Assembly: GCF_900105215.1 (NCBI RefSeq)
Contig: NZ_FOIP01000001.1
Location: 124,001 to 188,000, forward strand
DNA: 64,000 nt
From: Lacrimispora sphenoides
Lineage (GTDB): Bacteria > Bacillota > Clostridia > Lachnospirales > Lachnospiraceae
Direction of reading: 5' to 3'
Part shown: positions 36,861 through 45,498 of the stretch, one piece after another
Layout of the letters: every line of letters begins with the position of its first letter
Position numbering within the stretch: the first letter of the stretch is position 1
Program-made: the position numbers and the translations under genes
The notes under the pieces: generated by a model
Database searches by the model: none
What the model was told of the DNA's origin: nothing
What the model saw: only the letters and a program-made list of their open reading frames with translations

Positions 36861-38249
36861 ATGAACCAGAATACGGTCAAAACAGATGCACTTAAGCAGA
36901 ATCAGATTACAGAGGGAGTGATTTGGAAACAGCTTCTTCTGTTTTTCTTTCCCATTTTATTTGGAACTTTTTTTCAGCAGCTTTATAATACCGCTGATGC
37001 AGTCATTGTCGGGCGGTTTGTAGGAAAGGAAGCACTGGCAGCCGTTGGAGGCCCTACGGGACCCCTTATCAATCTTTTGATCGGGTTCTTCATAGGGCTT
37101 TCTTCCGGTGCCGGGGTCATTATTTCCCAGTTTTACGGTGCCAGGCAGGAGGAACAGGTGAACAAGGCGGTCCACACCGCAATTGCCTTCTCCATCCTAT
37201 GCGGAGTGATCGTGATGGCAGTTGGCATCCTGACAGCGCCTTATGCCTTAATGGCCATGGGAACGCCTGACGAGATCTTATATTACGCAGTCCTGTACAT
37301 ACGGATCTATTTTGTGGGAGTAATCCCAAATCTTGTTTATAATATGGGTGCGGGAATCCTGCGAGCCATTGGGGATTCCAAACGCCCCCTTTATTTTTTG
37401 ATTGCAAGCTGCTTCACAAATATCATTCTGGATATTATATTTGTGGTTTACTGGCACATGGGCGTCATGGGAGCGGCTCTTGCCACCATCATTTCCCAGT
37501 TGGTCAGTGCCGTTCTTGTGATGTTGGTTTTAATAAGGTCAAAAGAGGCTTACCGGCTGGTGCCAAAAGCCATTGGAATTGACCGGGACATGCTGAGGCG
37601 CATCATAAGGATCGGATTTCCTGCGGGACTTCAATCCGTTATGTACTCCTCTTCCAACATCATCATCCAGTCCAGCGTTAATACTCTGGGGACCGACACC
37701 ATTGCCGCATGGACAGCTTATGGAAAGATAGACAGCGTGTTTTGGATGATCATCAGCGCCTTCGGCATCTCCATCACTACCTTTGTGGGGCAGAACTACG
37801 GAGCCGGAAAAAAAGACCGGGTCTACAAAGGGATCCGGGTCTGCATGGTCATGAGTTTTACTGCAGCCATCGCCCTCAGCGTTCTCCTTTATACCTTTGG
37901 AAATTACGTTTATCTGCTGTTTACCACCGATGCGGCCGTAATTGAAAAAGGAACGGAAATACTCCGTTACCTTGCTCCCACATTTTTTACATACGTCTGC
38001 ATCGAGATTTACTCCGGTTCCCTTCGTGGAGCCGGTGACTGCTGGATTCCCATGATTATCACCAGCCTTGGAGTCTGTGCCCTTCGCGTTATTTGGATCT
38101 GCGTGGCAGTTCCCCTGCGTCCCACCATAGAGACCGTGATTTTCAGTTACCCAATGACCTGGGCTGTTACCTCGATATTGTTTATCATATACTTTAACTG
38201 GTTTGGCAAATTAAAGAGAAAACGGCTCCCCGCTTTTTTAAAAAAATAA
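36861..38249 (+). CDS. MATE family efflux transporter
   Basis: 462 residues from ATG 36861 (GGAAAGAGG upstream); the earlier ATG at 36795 lies inside repeat B. About 12 transmembrane helices. MATE hallmarks: LFFFPILFGTFFQQLYNTAD, VGRFVGKEALAAVGG, GLSSGAGVIISQFYGA and the second-half ISAFGISITTFVGQNYGAGK. It exports cationic drugs or metabolites using an ion gradient. No regulator is adjacent. Confidence 0.93.
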   Translation: MNQNTVKTDALKQNQITEGVIWKQLLLFFFPILFGTFFQQLYNTADAVIVGRFVGKEALAAVGGPTGPLINLLIGFFIGLSSGAGVIISQFYGARQEEQVNKAVHTAIAFSILCGVIVMAVGILTAPYALMAMGTPDEILYYAVLYIRIYFVGVIPNLVYNMGAGILRAIGDSKRPLYFLIASCFTNIILDIIFVVYWHMGVMGAALATIISQLVSAVLVMLVLIRSKEAYRLVPKAIGIDRDMLRRIIRIGFPAGLQSVMYSSSNIIIQSSVNTLGTDTIAAWTAYGKIDSVFWMIISAFGISITTFVGQNYGAGKKDRVYKGIRVCMVMSFTAAIALSVLLYTFGNYVYLLFTTDAAVIEKGTEILRYLAPTFFTYVCIEIYSGSLRGAGDCWIPMIITSLGVCALRVIWICVAVPLRPTIETVIFSYPMTWAVTSILFIIYFNWFGKLKRKRLPAFLKK

Positions 38250-38269
38250 TAATTATAAAACCTTACCTG

Positions 38270-38309
38270 GCGAGACATTTACTGCATTTTTAAGCAGTAA
38301 GTGTCTCGC
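38270..38309. terminator. Bidirectional terminator MATE / yitT
   Basis: GCGAGACA.TTACTGC pairs with GCAGTAA.TGTCTCGC (15 pairs, one mismatch) between two convergent genes. T-rich flanks are modest on both sides. Confidence 0.65.
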
Positions 38310-38332
38310 TTCCGGTTTAAGGAACTCCGGGA

Positions 38333-39205
38333 TCATTCCATGGGCGCCCTGTAAAAAGTCCCGTAAAACTGCTGGGTTTTAAACATATTTACGATCACAT
38401 GCTCATCCACCTCATGAAACAGCGCCAAAATGTCGGCCACCTCATAGGAAGACACTACGGTATGGAGAAGGTACATCTTCTTCTTGCTGTAGCCTCCCAC
38501 TGCATCCACGCAGGATATTCCATGATGGAATGCCTCTACGTATTTAGCCGCAAGCTTTGGGCCCTGGGCTGTGGTGATCTGAAGGGTAACTCTTTCGTAT
38601 CTGTGATGAAAGGTGGAGATAACTTTCGTTCCTACAAACTGGAACAAGATGGAATACCCCGCATAATCCCACCCGAAGATTCCTCCGAAAATACAAAGCA
38701 GAATCACATTTCCTATAAAAACCTCGGTCCAGATGGAATTGCCCGTCTTATTGGAAACATACAAGGCGATGAAATCCGTTCCCCCGCTGGAAGCATTGCC
38801 GCGAAGAGCAAGAACAATGCCAAACCCATAGAGGACACCGCCGTAAATAACATTTAAAATTCTGTCATCAAATATAGGTGAAAAATTAAATATCCTTAAA
38901 AATGCACTGGCTAAAAAAACCTGCATCAAGGAAAAAAAAGTGAACCGTTTGCTGATATTCCTGCTGCAGGCCCATGCAACCGGAATGTTCAAAACGATCA
39001 TGCCCAGGGAAGTAGAAAAATTAAACCCATACAGGGACGTCACCCGGTCAACTAAAATTGCAATGCCCGTAAATCCTCCTGACAGAAGACCTGCAGGCTG
39101 GATAAACGCCTGGATAACATAGGTCTGTAAAAGTGCGGAGAATACAACTGCCATGGTCGTCATCGCATTGCGGACACGCTTATCTCTCCTAAGATTCTTC
39201 CACAT
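38333..39205 (-). CDS. YitT family membrane protein
   Basis: 290 residues from ATG 39205 (GAGGAGGAATTTT upstream). Five N-terminal hydrophobic segments (QTYVIQAFIQPAGLLSGGFT, GMIVLNIPVAW, ASSGGTDFIALYVSNKTG) precede a C-terminal cytosolic DUF2179 domain (ERVTLQITTAQGPKLA, ISCVDAVGGYSKKKMYLLHT). YitT proteins are common, multi-copy clostridial and bacillar membrane proteins of uncertain transport function. Monocistronic. Confidence 0.9.
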   Translation of the reverse strand: MWKNLRRDKRVRNAMTTMAVVFSALLQTYVIQAFIQPAGLLSGGFTGIAILVDRVTSLYGFNFSTSLGMIVLNIPVAWACSRNISKRFTFFSLMQVFLASAFLRIFNFSPIFDDRILNVIYGGVLYGFGIVLALRGNASSGGTDFIALYVSNKTGNSIWTEVFIGNVILLCIFGGIFGWDYAGYSILFQFVGTKVISTFHHRYERVTLQITTAQGPKLAAKYVEAFHHGISCVDAVGGYSKKKMYLLHTVVSSYEVADILALFHEVDEHVIVNMFKTQQFYGTFYRAPME

Positions 39206-39632
39206 AAAATTCCTCCTCATCATTACATGATATTATATGTAAATCCTTCTCTTGTATCAAATTTTTTTAAATTAATAGAGGATTGCCCTTCCCCCACAGA
39301 AGGCAATCCCCCGTCACGATCTGAACCGTCACATTATTCAGTTCTGCTACCTGGCATCCCCATGCCAAAATCACGCACACAAGGAATTCCTTTGTGCTTC
39401 TCACATGGACGATAATACCATCTATTGCCTAAAAAGTCAACGTTTTTAGTACATTTTACTAAAAGACTTTTTGTAAAAAAGGGCCATTTTAATATCTTTT
39501 CATACAAGATCAAGTCGAAAGTCCTCGGAATACGTACAGAATTTATAAAACATAATTTCATGGAAAATGCACATACTTATTTTATTACCGCCCTCACTAT
39601 GGACACTTTTTATTTGCAAGGAGATAATTGCC
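39206..39632. other. Intergenic region with three palindromes
   Basis: GATTGCC/GGCAATC at about 39282-39310, GGCATCCCCATGCC at about 39353-39366, and the near-perfect CACAAGGAATTCCTTTGTG at about 39377-39395. A 75-codon minus-strand frame crosses them but has no ribosome site. The gerA promoter probably lies in the AT-rich 39430-39600. Confidence 0.45.
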
Positions 39633-41042
39633 ATGGAATTTTCCAACAGCCTTTCCAATAATATGAACTACTTAAACACAAAGATTGATGTAGCCGGAAA
39701 CTATGACATCGTTTACCGGACCTTTTATATCGGGGAACAGGAAGCCTGCCTTTACTTCATTGAAGGGTTTACCCAGAGTGATGCGTGGCAGAAGATCCTG
39801 GACAACTTATTATCCATTCCGGCTGAGGATATGCCGCCGGATGCCCATGAATTTTCCAAAAGGTTTCTCCCTTATGGTCAGGTGGGTCTTGTAAAAGACG
39901 ATGAAACCATGATCAAACAGCTTTTGACCGGAGTATCCTGTTTGTTCGTTAACGGATACGACAAATGCCTGACCGTGGACTGCCGCAGTTATCCAGCCAG
40001 AAGCGTCTCAGAGCCGGAAAAAGACAAAGTTCTAAGAGGATCAAGAGATGGATTTGTGGAAACCCTGGTTTTTAATACCGCTCTTATCCGCCGCAGGATC
40101 CGTGATCCCAAGCTTACCATAGAAGTCATGAATGCCGGAGAAAGCTCCCACACGGATATCGCCATCTGCTACTTCAAGGGGCGGAATGATGAAAATCTTT
40201 TAACCATGATAAAGGACCGGATCAGCAAGCTTAAAGTCGATGCCCTTACCATGAACCAGGAAAGCCTTGCGGAGTGCATATATCCCCATAAATGGTTTAA
40301 CCCTTTCCCCAAATTCAAATATTCCGAGCGGCCGGATACTGCCGCTGCTTCCATACTGGAAGGAAACATTATCATCCTGGTGGACAACTCTCCCTCAGCC
40401 ATGATTTTACCTTCCTCTGTCTTTGATATCATCGAGGAAGCCGATGACTATTATTTTCCTCCTGTGACCGGGACTTACCTTAGGCTGTCCCGCTTGGTCA
40501 TTTCCATTCTAACCCTGTATTTAACACCTACGTGGCTGCTTTTTATGCAAAATCCGGAAATGATCCCTTCCTGGCTGCAATTTATCCGCTTATCTGAACA
40601 GCCCCAGGTTCCCCTGCTTTTTCAGCTCCTGATTCTGGAATTTGCCATTGACGGTCTGAGGCTTGCAGCTGTCAATACTCCCAGTATGCTGACTACTCCC
40701 CTCAGTGTGATCGCCGGTATTGTACTGGGTGAATATTCAGTAAAATCCGGCTGGTTTAACAGTGAGACCATGCTTTATATGGCCTTTGTGACTATTGCCA
40801 ACTATTCCCAGTCAAGCTTTGAGCTGGGTTATGCCTTTAAATTTATGCGTCTGATCATGCTGATCACCACAGCCCTGCTGAATTTCTGGGGATTCGTAGG
40901 AGGCGTTGCGCTTTCCATAGGCGCAATTGTGTTTAATAAAACCATAGCCGGAAAAAGTTATATCTATCCCCTGGTTCCATTCCACCTTTCAGAACTGAAA
41001 AAACGGTTCTTCCGGGGAAGGCTTCCTCACAGGGAGAAGTAA
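39633..41042 (+). CDS. GerA family spore germination protein
   Basis: 469 residues from ATG 39633 (AAGGAG 9 bases upstream). The N-terminal soluble half has FIEGFTQSDAWQKILDNLL and NGYDKCLTVDCRSYPARSV..DKVLRGSRDGF, diagnostic for GerAA/SpoVAF proteins. The C-terminal half has about five membrane segments (LVISILTLYLTPTWLLFMQN, MLTTPLSVIAGIVLGEYSV). It is a spore inner-membrane germination component. No gerB, gerC or spoVA genes are adjacent, so it is an orphan; SpoVAF is the alternative name. Confidence 0.88.
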   Translation: MEFSNSLSNNMNYLNTKIDVAGNYDIVYRTFYIGEQEACLYFIEGFTQSDAWQKILDNLLSIPAEDMPPDAHEFSKRFLPYGQVGLVKDDETMIKQLLTGVSCLFVNGYDKCLTVDCRSYPARSVSEPEKDKVLRGSRDGFVETLVFNTALIRRRIRDPKLTIEVMNAGESSHTDIAICYFKGRNDENLLTMIKDRISKLKVDALTMNQESLAECIYPHKWFNPFPKFKYSERPDTAAASILEGNIIILVDNSPSAMILPSSVFDIIEEADDYYFPPVTGTYLRLSRLVISILTLYLTPTWLLFMQNPEMIPSWLQFIRLSEQPQVPLLFQLLILEFAIDGLRLAAVNTPSMLTTPLSVIAGIVLGEYSVKSGWFNSETMLYMAFVTIANYSQSSFELGYAFKFMRLIMLITTALLNFWGFVGGVALSIGAIVFNKTIAGKSYIYPLVPFHLSELKKRFFRGRLPHREK

Positions 41043-41382
41043 CCAGATAATAAGTGTGTAGAATTAATGACACATGACTTAAACTGCAGACAAAGTATAT
41101 TGAGGTTCGTAGAAAACCATTCTTTCGCTTCAAGTCCCTGAAAAAAAGACGAAGAAACTGTCTTTTCTACTTCTTTACTTACGCGGAAAATAGATTTTCT
41201 ACGAACCGTCAAGTTTATCAACAGGCTAGGACATTGCTGATATAGAGTATTTTTTGAGCTACAGCAGCTATGCCTACCGAATTCGGAAAGTTAGTGACCA
41301 AATTCAGCTATCATATTGGATATCATGAAATGGTGTGATATTCTGGGAAAAATATAAAAAAGTATATTAAGGAGGTAATAGT
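41043..41382. other. Intergenic region with long inverted repeat and direct-repeat copy R1
   Basis: Inverted arms TTGAGGTTCGTAGAAAA (from about 41099) and TTTTCTACGAACCGTCAA (41195-41212) flank about 80 bases. R1 (41195-41255) is an imperfect copy of 43273-43333. AAGGAGG before 41383 is the ribosome site of the next gene. Confidence 0.6.
41195..41255 (+). repeat. Direct repeat R1 (left flank of the effector cassette)
   Basis: Ungapped hand alignment with R2 (43273-43333) gives about 50 of 61 identical positions, beginning with a shared TTTTCTACGAACCG and including AGGACA.TGCTGAT. The terminator hairpin present in R2 is degenerate here. Confidence 0.75.
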
Positions 41383-42588
41383 ATGGCAAATGAATCGGTA
41401 AAGGCTGGAGTTAAAATTACCCACGATGCTGCGTTTATTGGAGATTTTAAGTTTAACTTTCAGGGCAATCTCATTGGTAAATATATTGAAATGAAAGATG
41501 CTGGCAACCTGGAGAAGTATGAAAAGGAAGTCATGGAGCTGATGGTTAAACATTATGCATTTTATGAGCAATTACAAAAAGAAAAAGAATATATAACAAG
41601 GGGATCGATTCTACGGTGCAGCGGAGGGAATAAAATGATTACATTCGATATCCTGAATGATCACGGGGTGGAAAAGGCTGGTTCCCCCTTAGGAATATGC
41701 ACTGATTGTAAAGCGAATGAAAACATACATACGTTTGGAGAATGTAAAATACCTACGCCCGAAGGATACCCGGAAAGACCTATTGTGATTCCAACTCTAA
41801 AGTCCAAATTCCCGTTTATCATGCATAAATGTATTCCTATGTTAGATGGAAGTTGGAGTAGGACCAAGAGTTCTAAAGTAAAAGTATGGGATGAGTCGGT
41901 AGGAAGGTATGTTGATGCCATTACTACAGGAGATTTTTTAGTGTGCCTTTATGGAGGGATAATAGAGGTTGTAGAAGTTCCAACAGTAAATGGAACTAGG
42001 AGGGCGGGAAAAGTAACTACTCTCAACTCGACAGGTTATAATATGATAGCTAATATGGAACGAAATTTAAGCCTGATTGGATATGATAAGAAAACCGGAT
42101 TAATAATAAGCATTCCTACAACATCTACAGATGTTGGTTATGGCCATGACTATATTAAAAACCCTTTACCTACTGTTCCTACATCAATGACTGCGTCTAA
42201 AGCTTATGAACTTCTAAAAAAAGATCTTAGTGGCATAGGTCCCGATGGTAAGGTAGACAAGATTAAAGACTACATAGGAGCAATTGCTGATATTGATGCT
42301 TGCTTTACACAAGACCACTTCAATGCTTTAGTCGGATTGAGATATAATATAGGGAGTTTAGGCGTAGTTGATGGATTATTGCCATATCTTGAAAATGGCG
42401 CATATAAAAGAAGTGAGCTAAAAAAAATAGTAAATTCTTACTATGATGCGATTATTAAAAAAAATCCTGCAAATGAATTATATAGAGATGGATGGTATAA
42501 TAGAACTGAAAAGATGCTTGATATATTTTTTGACGGCAATTATGGTTATATGCCTATTGATGCTGTGAATGGGAAGGTGGTTTTATAA
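41383..42588 (+). CDS. DUF4280 (PAAR-like) protein fused to a GH24 lysozyme-like domain; candidate antibacterial effector
   Basis: 401 residues. Residues 1-67 are a helical leader. Residues 68-195 match the DUF4280/PAAR-like pattern (ITRGSILRCSGG, paired cysteines CTDC and FGEC, KCIPMLDGSW, GDFLVCLYGG). Residues 222-388 resemble phage-type lysozyme: Glu226 and Asp235 at T4-like spacing, VGYGHDY at 251-257, QDHFNALVGLRYNIGS, and WYNRTEKMLDIFFDGNYGY. An insertion precedes the GYGH motif and the usual Thr is Asp. DUF4280 domains cap contractile injection spikes or precede toxin domains, so a muramidase effector is inferred. Markedly AT-rich against its neighbours. The stop overlaps the next ATG. 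Confidence 0.78.
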   Translation: MANESVKAGVKITHDAAFIGDFKFNFQGNLIGKYIEMKDAGNLEKYEKEVMELMVKHYAFYEQLQKEKEYITRGSILRCSGGNKMITFDILNDHGVEKAGSPLGICTDCKANENIHTFGECKIPTPEGYPERPIVIPTLKSKFPFIMHKCIPMLDGSWSRTKSSKVKVWDESVGRYVDAITTGDFLVCLYGGIIEVVEVPTVNGTRRAGKVTTLNSTGYNMIANMERNLSLIGYDKKTGLIISIPTTSTDVGYGHDYIKNPLPTVPTSMTASKAYELLKKDLSGIGPDGKVDKIKDYIGAIADIDACFTQDHFNALVGLRYNIGSLGVVDGLLPYLENGAYKRSELKKIVNSYYDAIIKKNPANELYRDGWYNRTEKMLDIFFDGNYGYMPIDAVNGKVVL

Positions 42589-43145
42589 TGATTAAGCTCC
42601 ATTCCTTATTAATCATTGTTATACTGTTTATTAGTTTAACGGGCTGCACTAATACTTTTCAGTCAACTAGTGAAAAAAAGGAACAAAATCAAACATTAGA
42701 ATATATGACTCAGCAGCCCCACATTACAGATAACACAGACAAAAATATACCTACAGCCTTATCTGATGAAGATTTTATTGTGAAAAATAAAGATACCTTT
42801 ATCGAATTGAGGAGTAGTTATGAAAACTTAATTACAAATGAGGAAATTTCATATATTAGTTATCTTAACGAGGACCATGTTTTCGATACTTATGTGTACG
42901 AAAATTTTATTGTATCAGTTTCACCGGCTAATAATACGGTATTCTCTATCAATTTGGTGACTCCTGAACTTAAAACTTCTAGGGGAATCGGCGTAGGCAA
43001 TTCTATATCAGATATTGCTGAAAAATATGGTTTAGATGATGAAACTTATGATCGTACACTTGTGTACCATTACGATTTTAAAATGCTAATATTTTATGTT
43101 GATAAAGACGGAATCATAACAAACATTGTATTAGAAATGATTTGA
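42588..43145 (+). CDS. Lipoprotein, candidate immunity protein of the lysozyme effector
   Basis: 185 residues. A signal peptide (LLIIVILFISLTGC, lipobox LTGC, Cys20) predicts anchoring on the outer face of the membrane, followed by a Ser/Thr/Gln-rich linker and a ~130-residue domain (FVSVSPANNTVF-like beta strands, GIGVGNSISDIAEKYGL). The GIGVGNSISDI segment recalls small secreted domains with a helix after a Gly turn, but I do not recognise the family. Its ATG overlaps the effector stop (TAATG), so the two are made together. Location and coupling fit protection from a cell-wall hydrolase; that function is inference. Confidence 0.7.
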   Translation: MIKLHSLLIIVILFISLTGCTNTFQSTSEKKEQNQTLEYMTQQPHITDNTDKNIPTALSDEDFIVKNKDTFIELRSSYENLITNEEISYISYLNEDHVFDTYVYENFIVSVSPANNTVFSINLVTPELKTSRGIGVGNSISDIAEKYGLDDETYDRTLVYHYDFKMLIFYVDKDGIITNIVLEMI

Positions 43146-43221
43146 TTGTGCTGCCGAAATGAATAAAGGGTTGCATATAGAGCTGTATTTAAATAGCAGA
43201 CAAATCCCAAAACATTCGGTC

Positions 43222-43255
43222 AAATCGGTTGCTAACACAGCACCGATTTTTATTT
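43222..43255 (+). terminator. Terminator of the effector-lipoprotein pair
   Basis: AAATCGGT.GCT pairs with AGC.ACCGATTT and is followed by TTATTT, 77 bases after the lipoprotein stop. Confidence 0.75.
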
Positions 43256-43272
43256 CACAGCACCTTGTATCG

Positions 43273-43336
43273 TTTTCTACGAACCGGTAAGATTATCGAC
43301 ATGCCAGGACACTGCTGATTCAGTGTCTTTTTTTTG
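43273..43336 (+). repeat. Direct repeat R2 (right flank of the cassette) with terminator
   Basis: Matches R1 (41195-41255). It contains the perfect hairpin GACACTG-CTGATT-CAGTGTC (43308-43327) followed by eight T, a strong intrinsic terminator. Confidence 0.75.
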
Positions 43337-43466
43337 GGTCGTGGCCCTATTAAGCACGCATAGGTGCGAAATATAAACCACCCTCTATGTTGAACTATCA
43401 CACAAAAATATACAAGAAGCAACCTGCACACATGATAAACCATTTGAAGAATGAATTGAATTCAAT

Positions 43467-43504
43467 AAAAAACTGGGTGATACAGGTATACCGCCCAGTT
43501 TTTA
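43467..43504. terminator. Terminator downstream of the PHP gene
   Basis: AAAAACTGGG pairs with CCCAGTTTTT around a loop holding GGTATACC. On the minus strand it directly follows the PHP stop and leads into TTTTTTATT. Confidence 0.75.
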
Positions 43505-43507
43505 TGA

Positions 43508-44380
43508 TTAGAAGAAGGTTGAATCAAATGAATTTGCTCTTTTACTTAATAATAGATGCTTCAATCCTTCCGCTAGTTCTTCCGGCAGCTCCTCAGCCCC
43601 CGGAAGAGCTGGCTTCTTCATGTAAATACCGTGGTAATCACTGCCGCCGGTAACCATTAAATGCCGGTTTTCTGCCACAGCCAATAATTCTGCCCGGACC
43701 TCCTCCGGGTTATCATGATGGTACACTTCAACACCATCCAGACATTCTTCTCTTAAAAGGGTATCATAAAGCTGTATGTTCTTTCTCTTTATTTTCCCGG
43801 GGTGAGCCAAAACCACATTTCCCCCAGCCTCCTTTATCATCCTACATATCTTATAGAAACTTCTATAAGAAAAACGATCCTCTTCCTCATAGGGAGCTCC
43901 TTTTCCAAAATAGAGGGGCAGGCTCTTCATAATATCTTCTCTTCTAAGGAGTCCATGGTCAGCCAGAACTCCTAATAGCTTTGCCCTGTAAAGCGGTCCG
44001 CCTCCAGCCTTTTCGAAAAACTCTTTTTCTTCAATCTCTATTCCAGACTGCTGCATCTTTAAGATCTGATGCCTTGATCGTTCATTCATCTGTTCCAGAA
44101 AGCTGATGGAATACCTACGCAGCTCCGGATTCTCCGGATCGATCCCATATCCCAGCACATGAAATTTCATTCCATTCTCTGCCGCCGTAAACTCTGCAGC
44201 CGGTATAAAAGGAATACAATACTTTTTTGACGCCTTTTCTTCTTCTTTAAGGCCCAATACCGTATCATGATCCGTTATGGCTGCTGCCCTAAGGCCCTGC
44301 TCCTTTGCCAGGGAGTAAATTTGCATTATACTTTCACTTCCGTCAGAAAAACATGAATGCATATGAAAGTCCGCTTTCAT
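43508..44380 (-). CDS. PHP domain-containing phosphoesterase
   Basis: 290 residues from ATG 44380 (AAGGAGGT 6 bases upstream). Metal-binding motifs in order: DFHMHSCFSDGS, ITDHDT, PAAEFT, VVLAHPGK and GGSDYHG. This is the stand-alone PHP pattern of YciV/RNase AM or nucleoside 3',5'-bisphosphate phosphatases. The substrate is not clear from sequence. It is monocistronic, between the effector cassette and the mur genes. Confidence 0.88.
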   Translation of the reverse strand: MKADFHMHSCFSDGSESIMQIYSLAKEQGLRAAAITDHDTVLGLKEEEKASKKYCIPFIPAAEFTAAENGMKFHVLGYGIDPENPELRRYSISFLEQMNERSRHQILKMQQSGIEIEEKEFFEKAGGGPLYRAKLLGVLADHGLLRREDIMKSLPLYFGKGAPYEEEDRFSYRSFYKICRMIKEAGGNVVLAHPGKIKRKNIQLYDTLLREECLDGVEVYHHDNPEEVRAELLAVAENRHLMVTGGSDYHGIYMKKPALPGAEELPEELAEGLKHLLLSKRANSFDSTFF

Positions 44381-44589
44381 CAATGACCTCCTTAAACGTA
44401 AGGGTTCTAATAGTCTCATTATAGACTTATCTTATATATAGGTCAACAAATTGCCCAATTTTTGGCATAGGACAAGACAAAAACCAGACATTTCCTCCAA
44501 TATATGGTATAAAGTTTCATAAGAAGCCTAATGTCTTGAACTATTAATCCAAGCTGCATATACTAATACCACAACAAGGGGAAATAAAA

Positions 44590-45498
44590 ATGAAAAGTGT
44601 ACTGGTTCGTTTGCGAGAATATCAAAAAGAGATGAGTGTTGCGGAGACCGGCGTCGTACGGTACCTGTTAGACACGCCAGAACAGGCGGTGAAGCTTTCC
44701 GTCCACGCTCTGGCAGAAAAAGGGTTTTCTTCCTCTTCCACCGTTATCCGGCTATGTCATGAACTTGGTTTCTCCGGGTACAAGGAAATGAAGGCTGCCC
44801 TGATCTGTGAACTGGCCATCCGGCAGGAAAATACCAGGGAAAAAATGGAGGAGATTACAGAGAACGATACTCTGGAACAGATCGTCGACAAAATTACATA
44901 TAAAAACATCGCCTCCTTAGAGGATACCAGAAATTTAACCGATTTATCCGCCCTTAAAAACTGCATTGACCTCTTATGCCAATGCCGAACCATCTGTTTA
45001 TTCGGAATCGGTTCTTCCCTTCTGGTGGCCCGGGATGCCTATTTAAAATTCCTCCGGATCAATAAGCCCTGCATCTTAAATGATGACTGGCATTCCCAGC
45101 TTTTGCAGGCCCGTAACATGAACCGGGATGATTTAGGACTGATGATCTCCTATTCTGGCAGGACCATGGAGATGATCGAGTGCGCCAGGACCATACAGCA
45201 GGTAGGGGCAAAATTTATCCTGATCACCCGTTTTGCCGTATCACCCCTTTCGGAAATGGCGGATTACAACCTTTATGTGGCTGCCAATGAATCCATCTTC
45301 AGGAGCGGAGCCATGGGAAGCAGGATCAGCCAGTTAAACATCATTGATATTCTGTATACTGCATACGCCAACCACAACAGCCAATATTCCCTGTCGCAGT
45401 GGCGCAAAACGCACATTTCCAAGAAAAATCCGTCGTATTTTGAACCTTTCGACGAAGTGTATAATGAGGAGGAAATCAATCATGGTAGATTTAAGTAA
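44590..45498 (+). CDS. murR: MurR/RpiR family transcriptional regulator
   Basis: 302 residues. N-terminal RpiR helix-turn-helix (VHALAEKGFSSSSTVIRLCH ahead of ELGFSGYKEMK) and a C-terminal SIS sugar-isomerase domain (ICLFGIGSSLLVARDAYLKF and SYSGRTMEMIECARTIQQVG). Family members bind phosphosugars; next to murQ the ligand is expected to be MurNAc-6-phosphate. AAGGGGAAA precedes the ATG, and the end overlaps murQ by 17 bases. Confidence 0.88.
   Translation: MKSVLVRLREYQKEMSVAETGVVRYLLDTPEQAVKLSVHALAEKGFSSSSTVIRLCHELGFSGYKEMKAALICELAIRQENTREKMEEITENDTLEQIVDKITYKNIASLEDTRNLTDLSALKNCIDLLCQCRTICLFGIGSSLLVARDAYLKFLRINKPCILNDDWHSQLLQARNMNRDDLGLMISYSGRTMEMIECARTIQQVGAKFILITRFAVSPLSEMADYNLYVAANESIFRSGAMGSRISQLNIIDILYTAYANHNSQYSLSQWRKTHISKKNPSYFEPFDEVYNEEEINHGRFK

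Noticed and set aside
39334..39561. 75-codon minus-strand frame upstream of gerA
   Set aside because: It crosses three palindromes and has no ribosome site or family pattern.
45344..45481. Upstream start for murQ
   Set aside because: It overlaps murR coding in another frame; GAGGAGG precedes ATG 45482, where MurQ homology begins.
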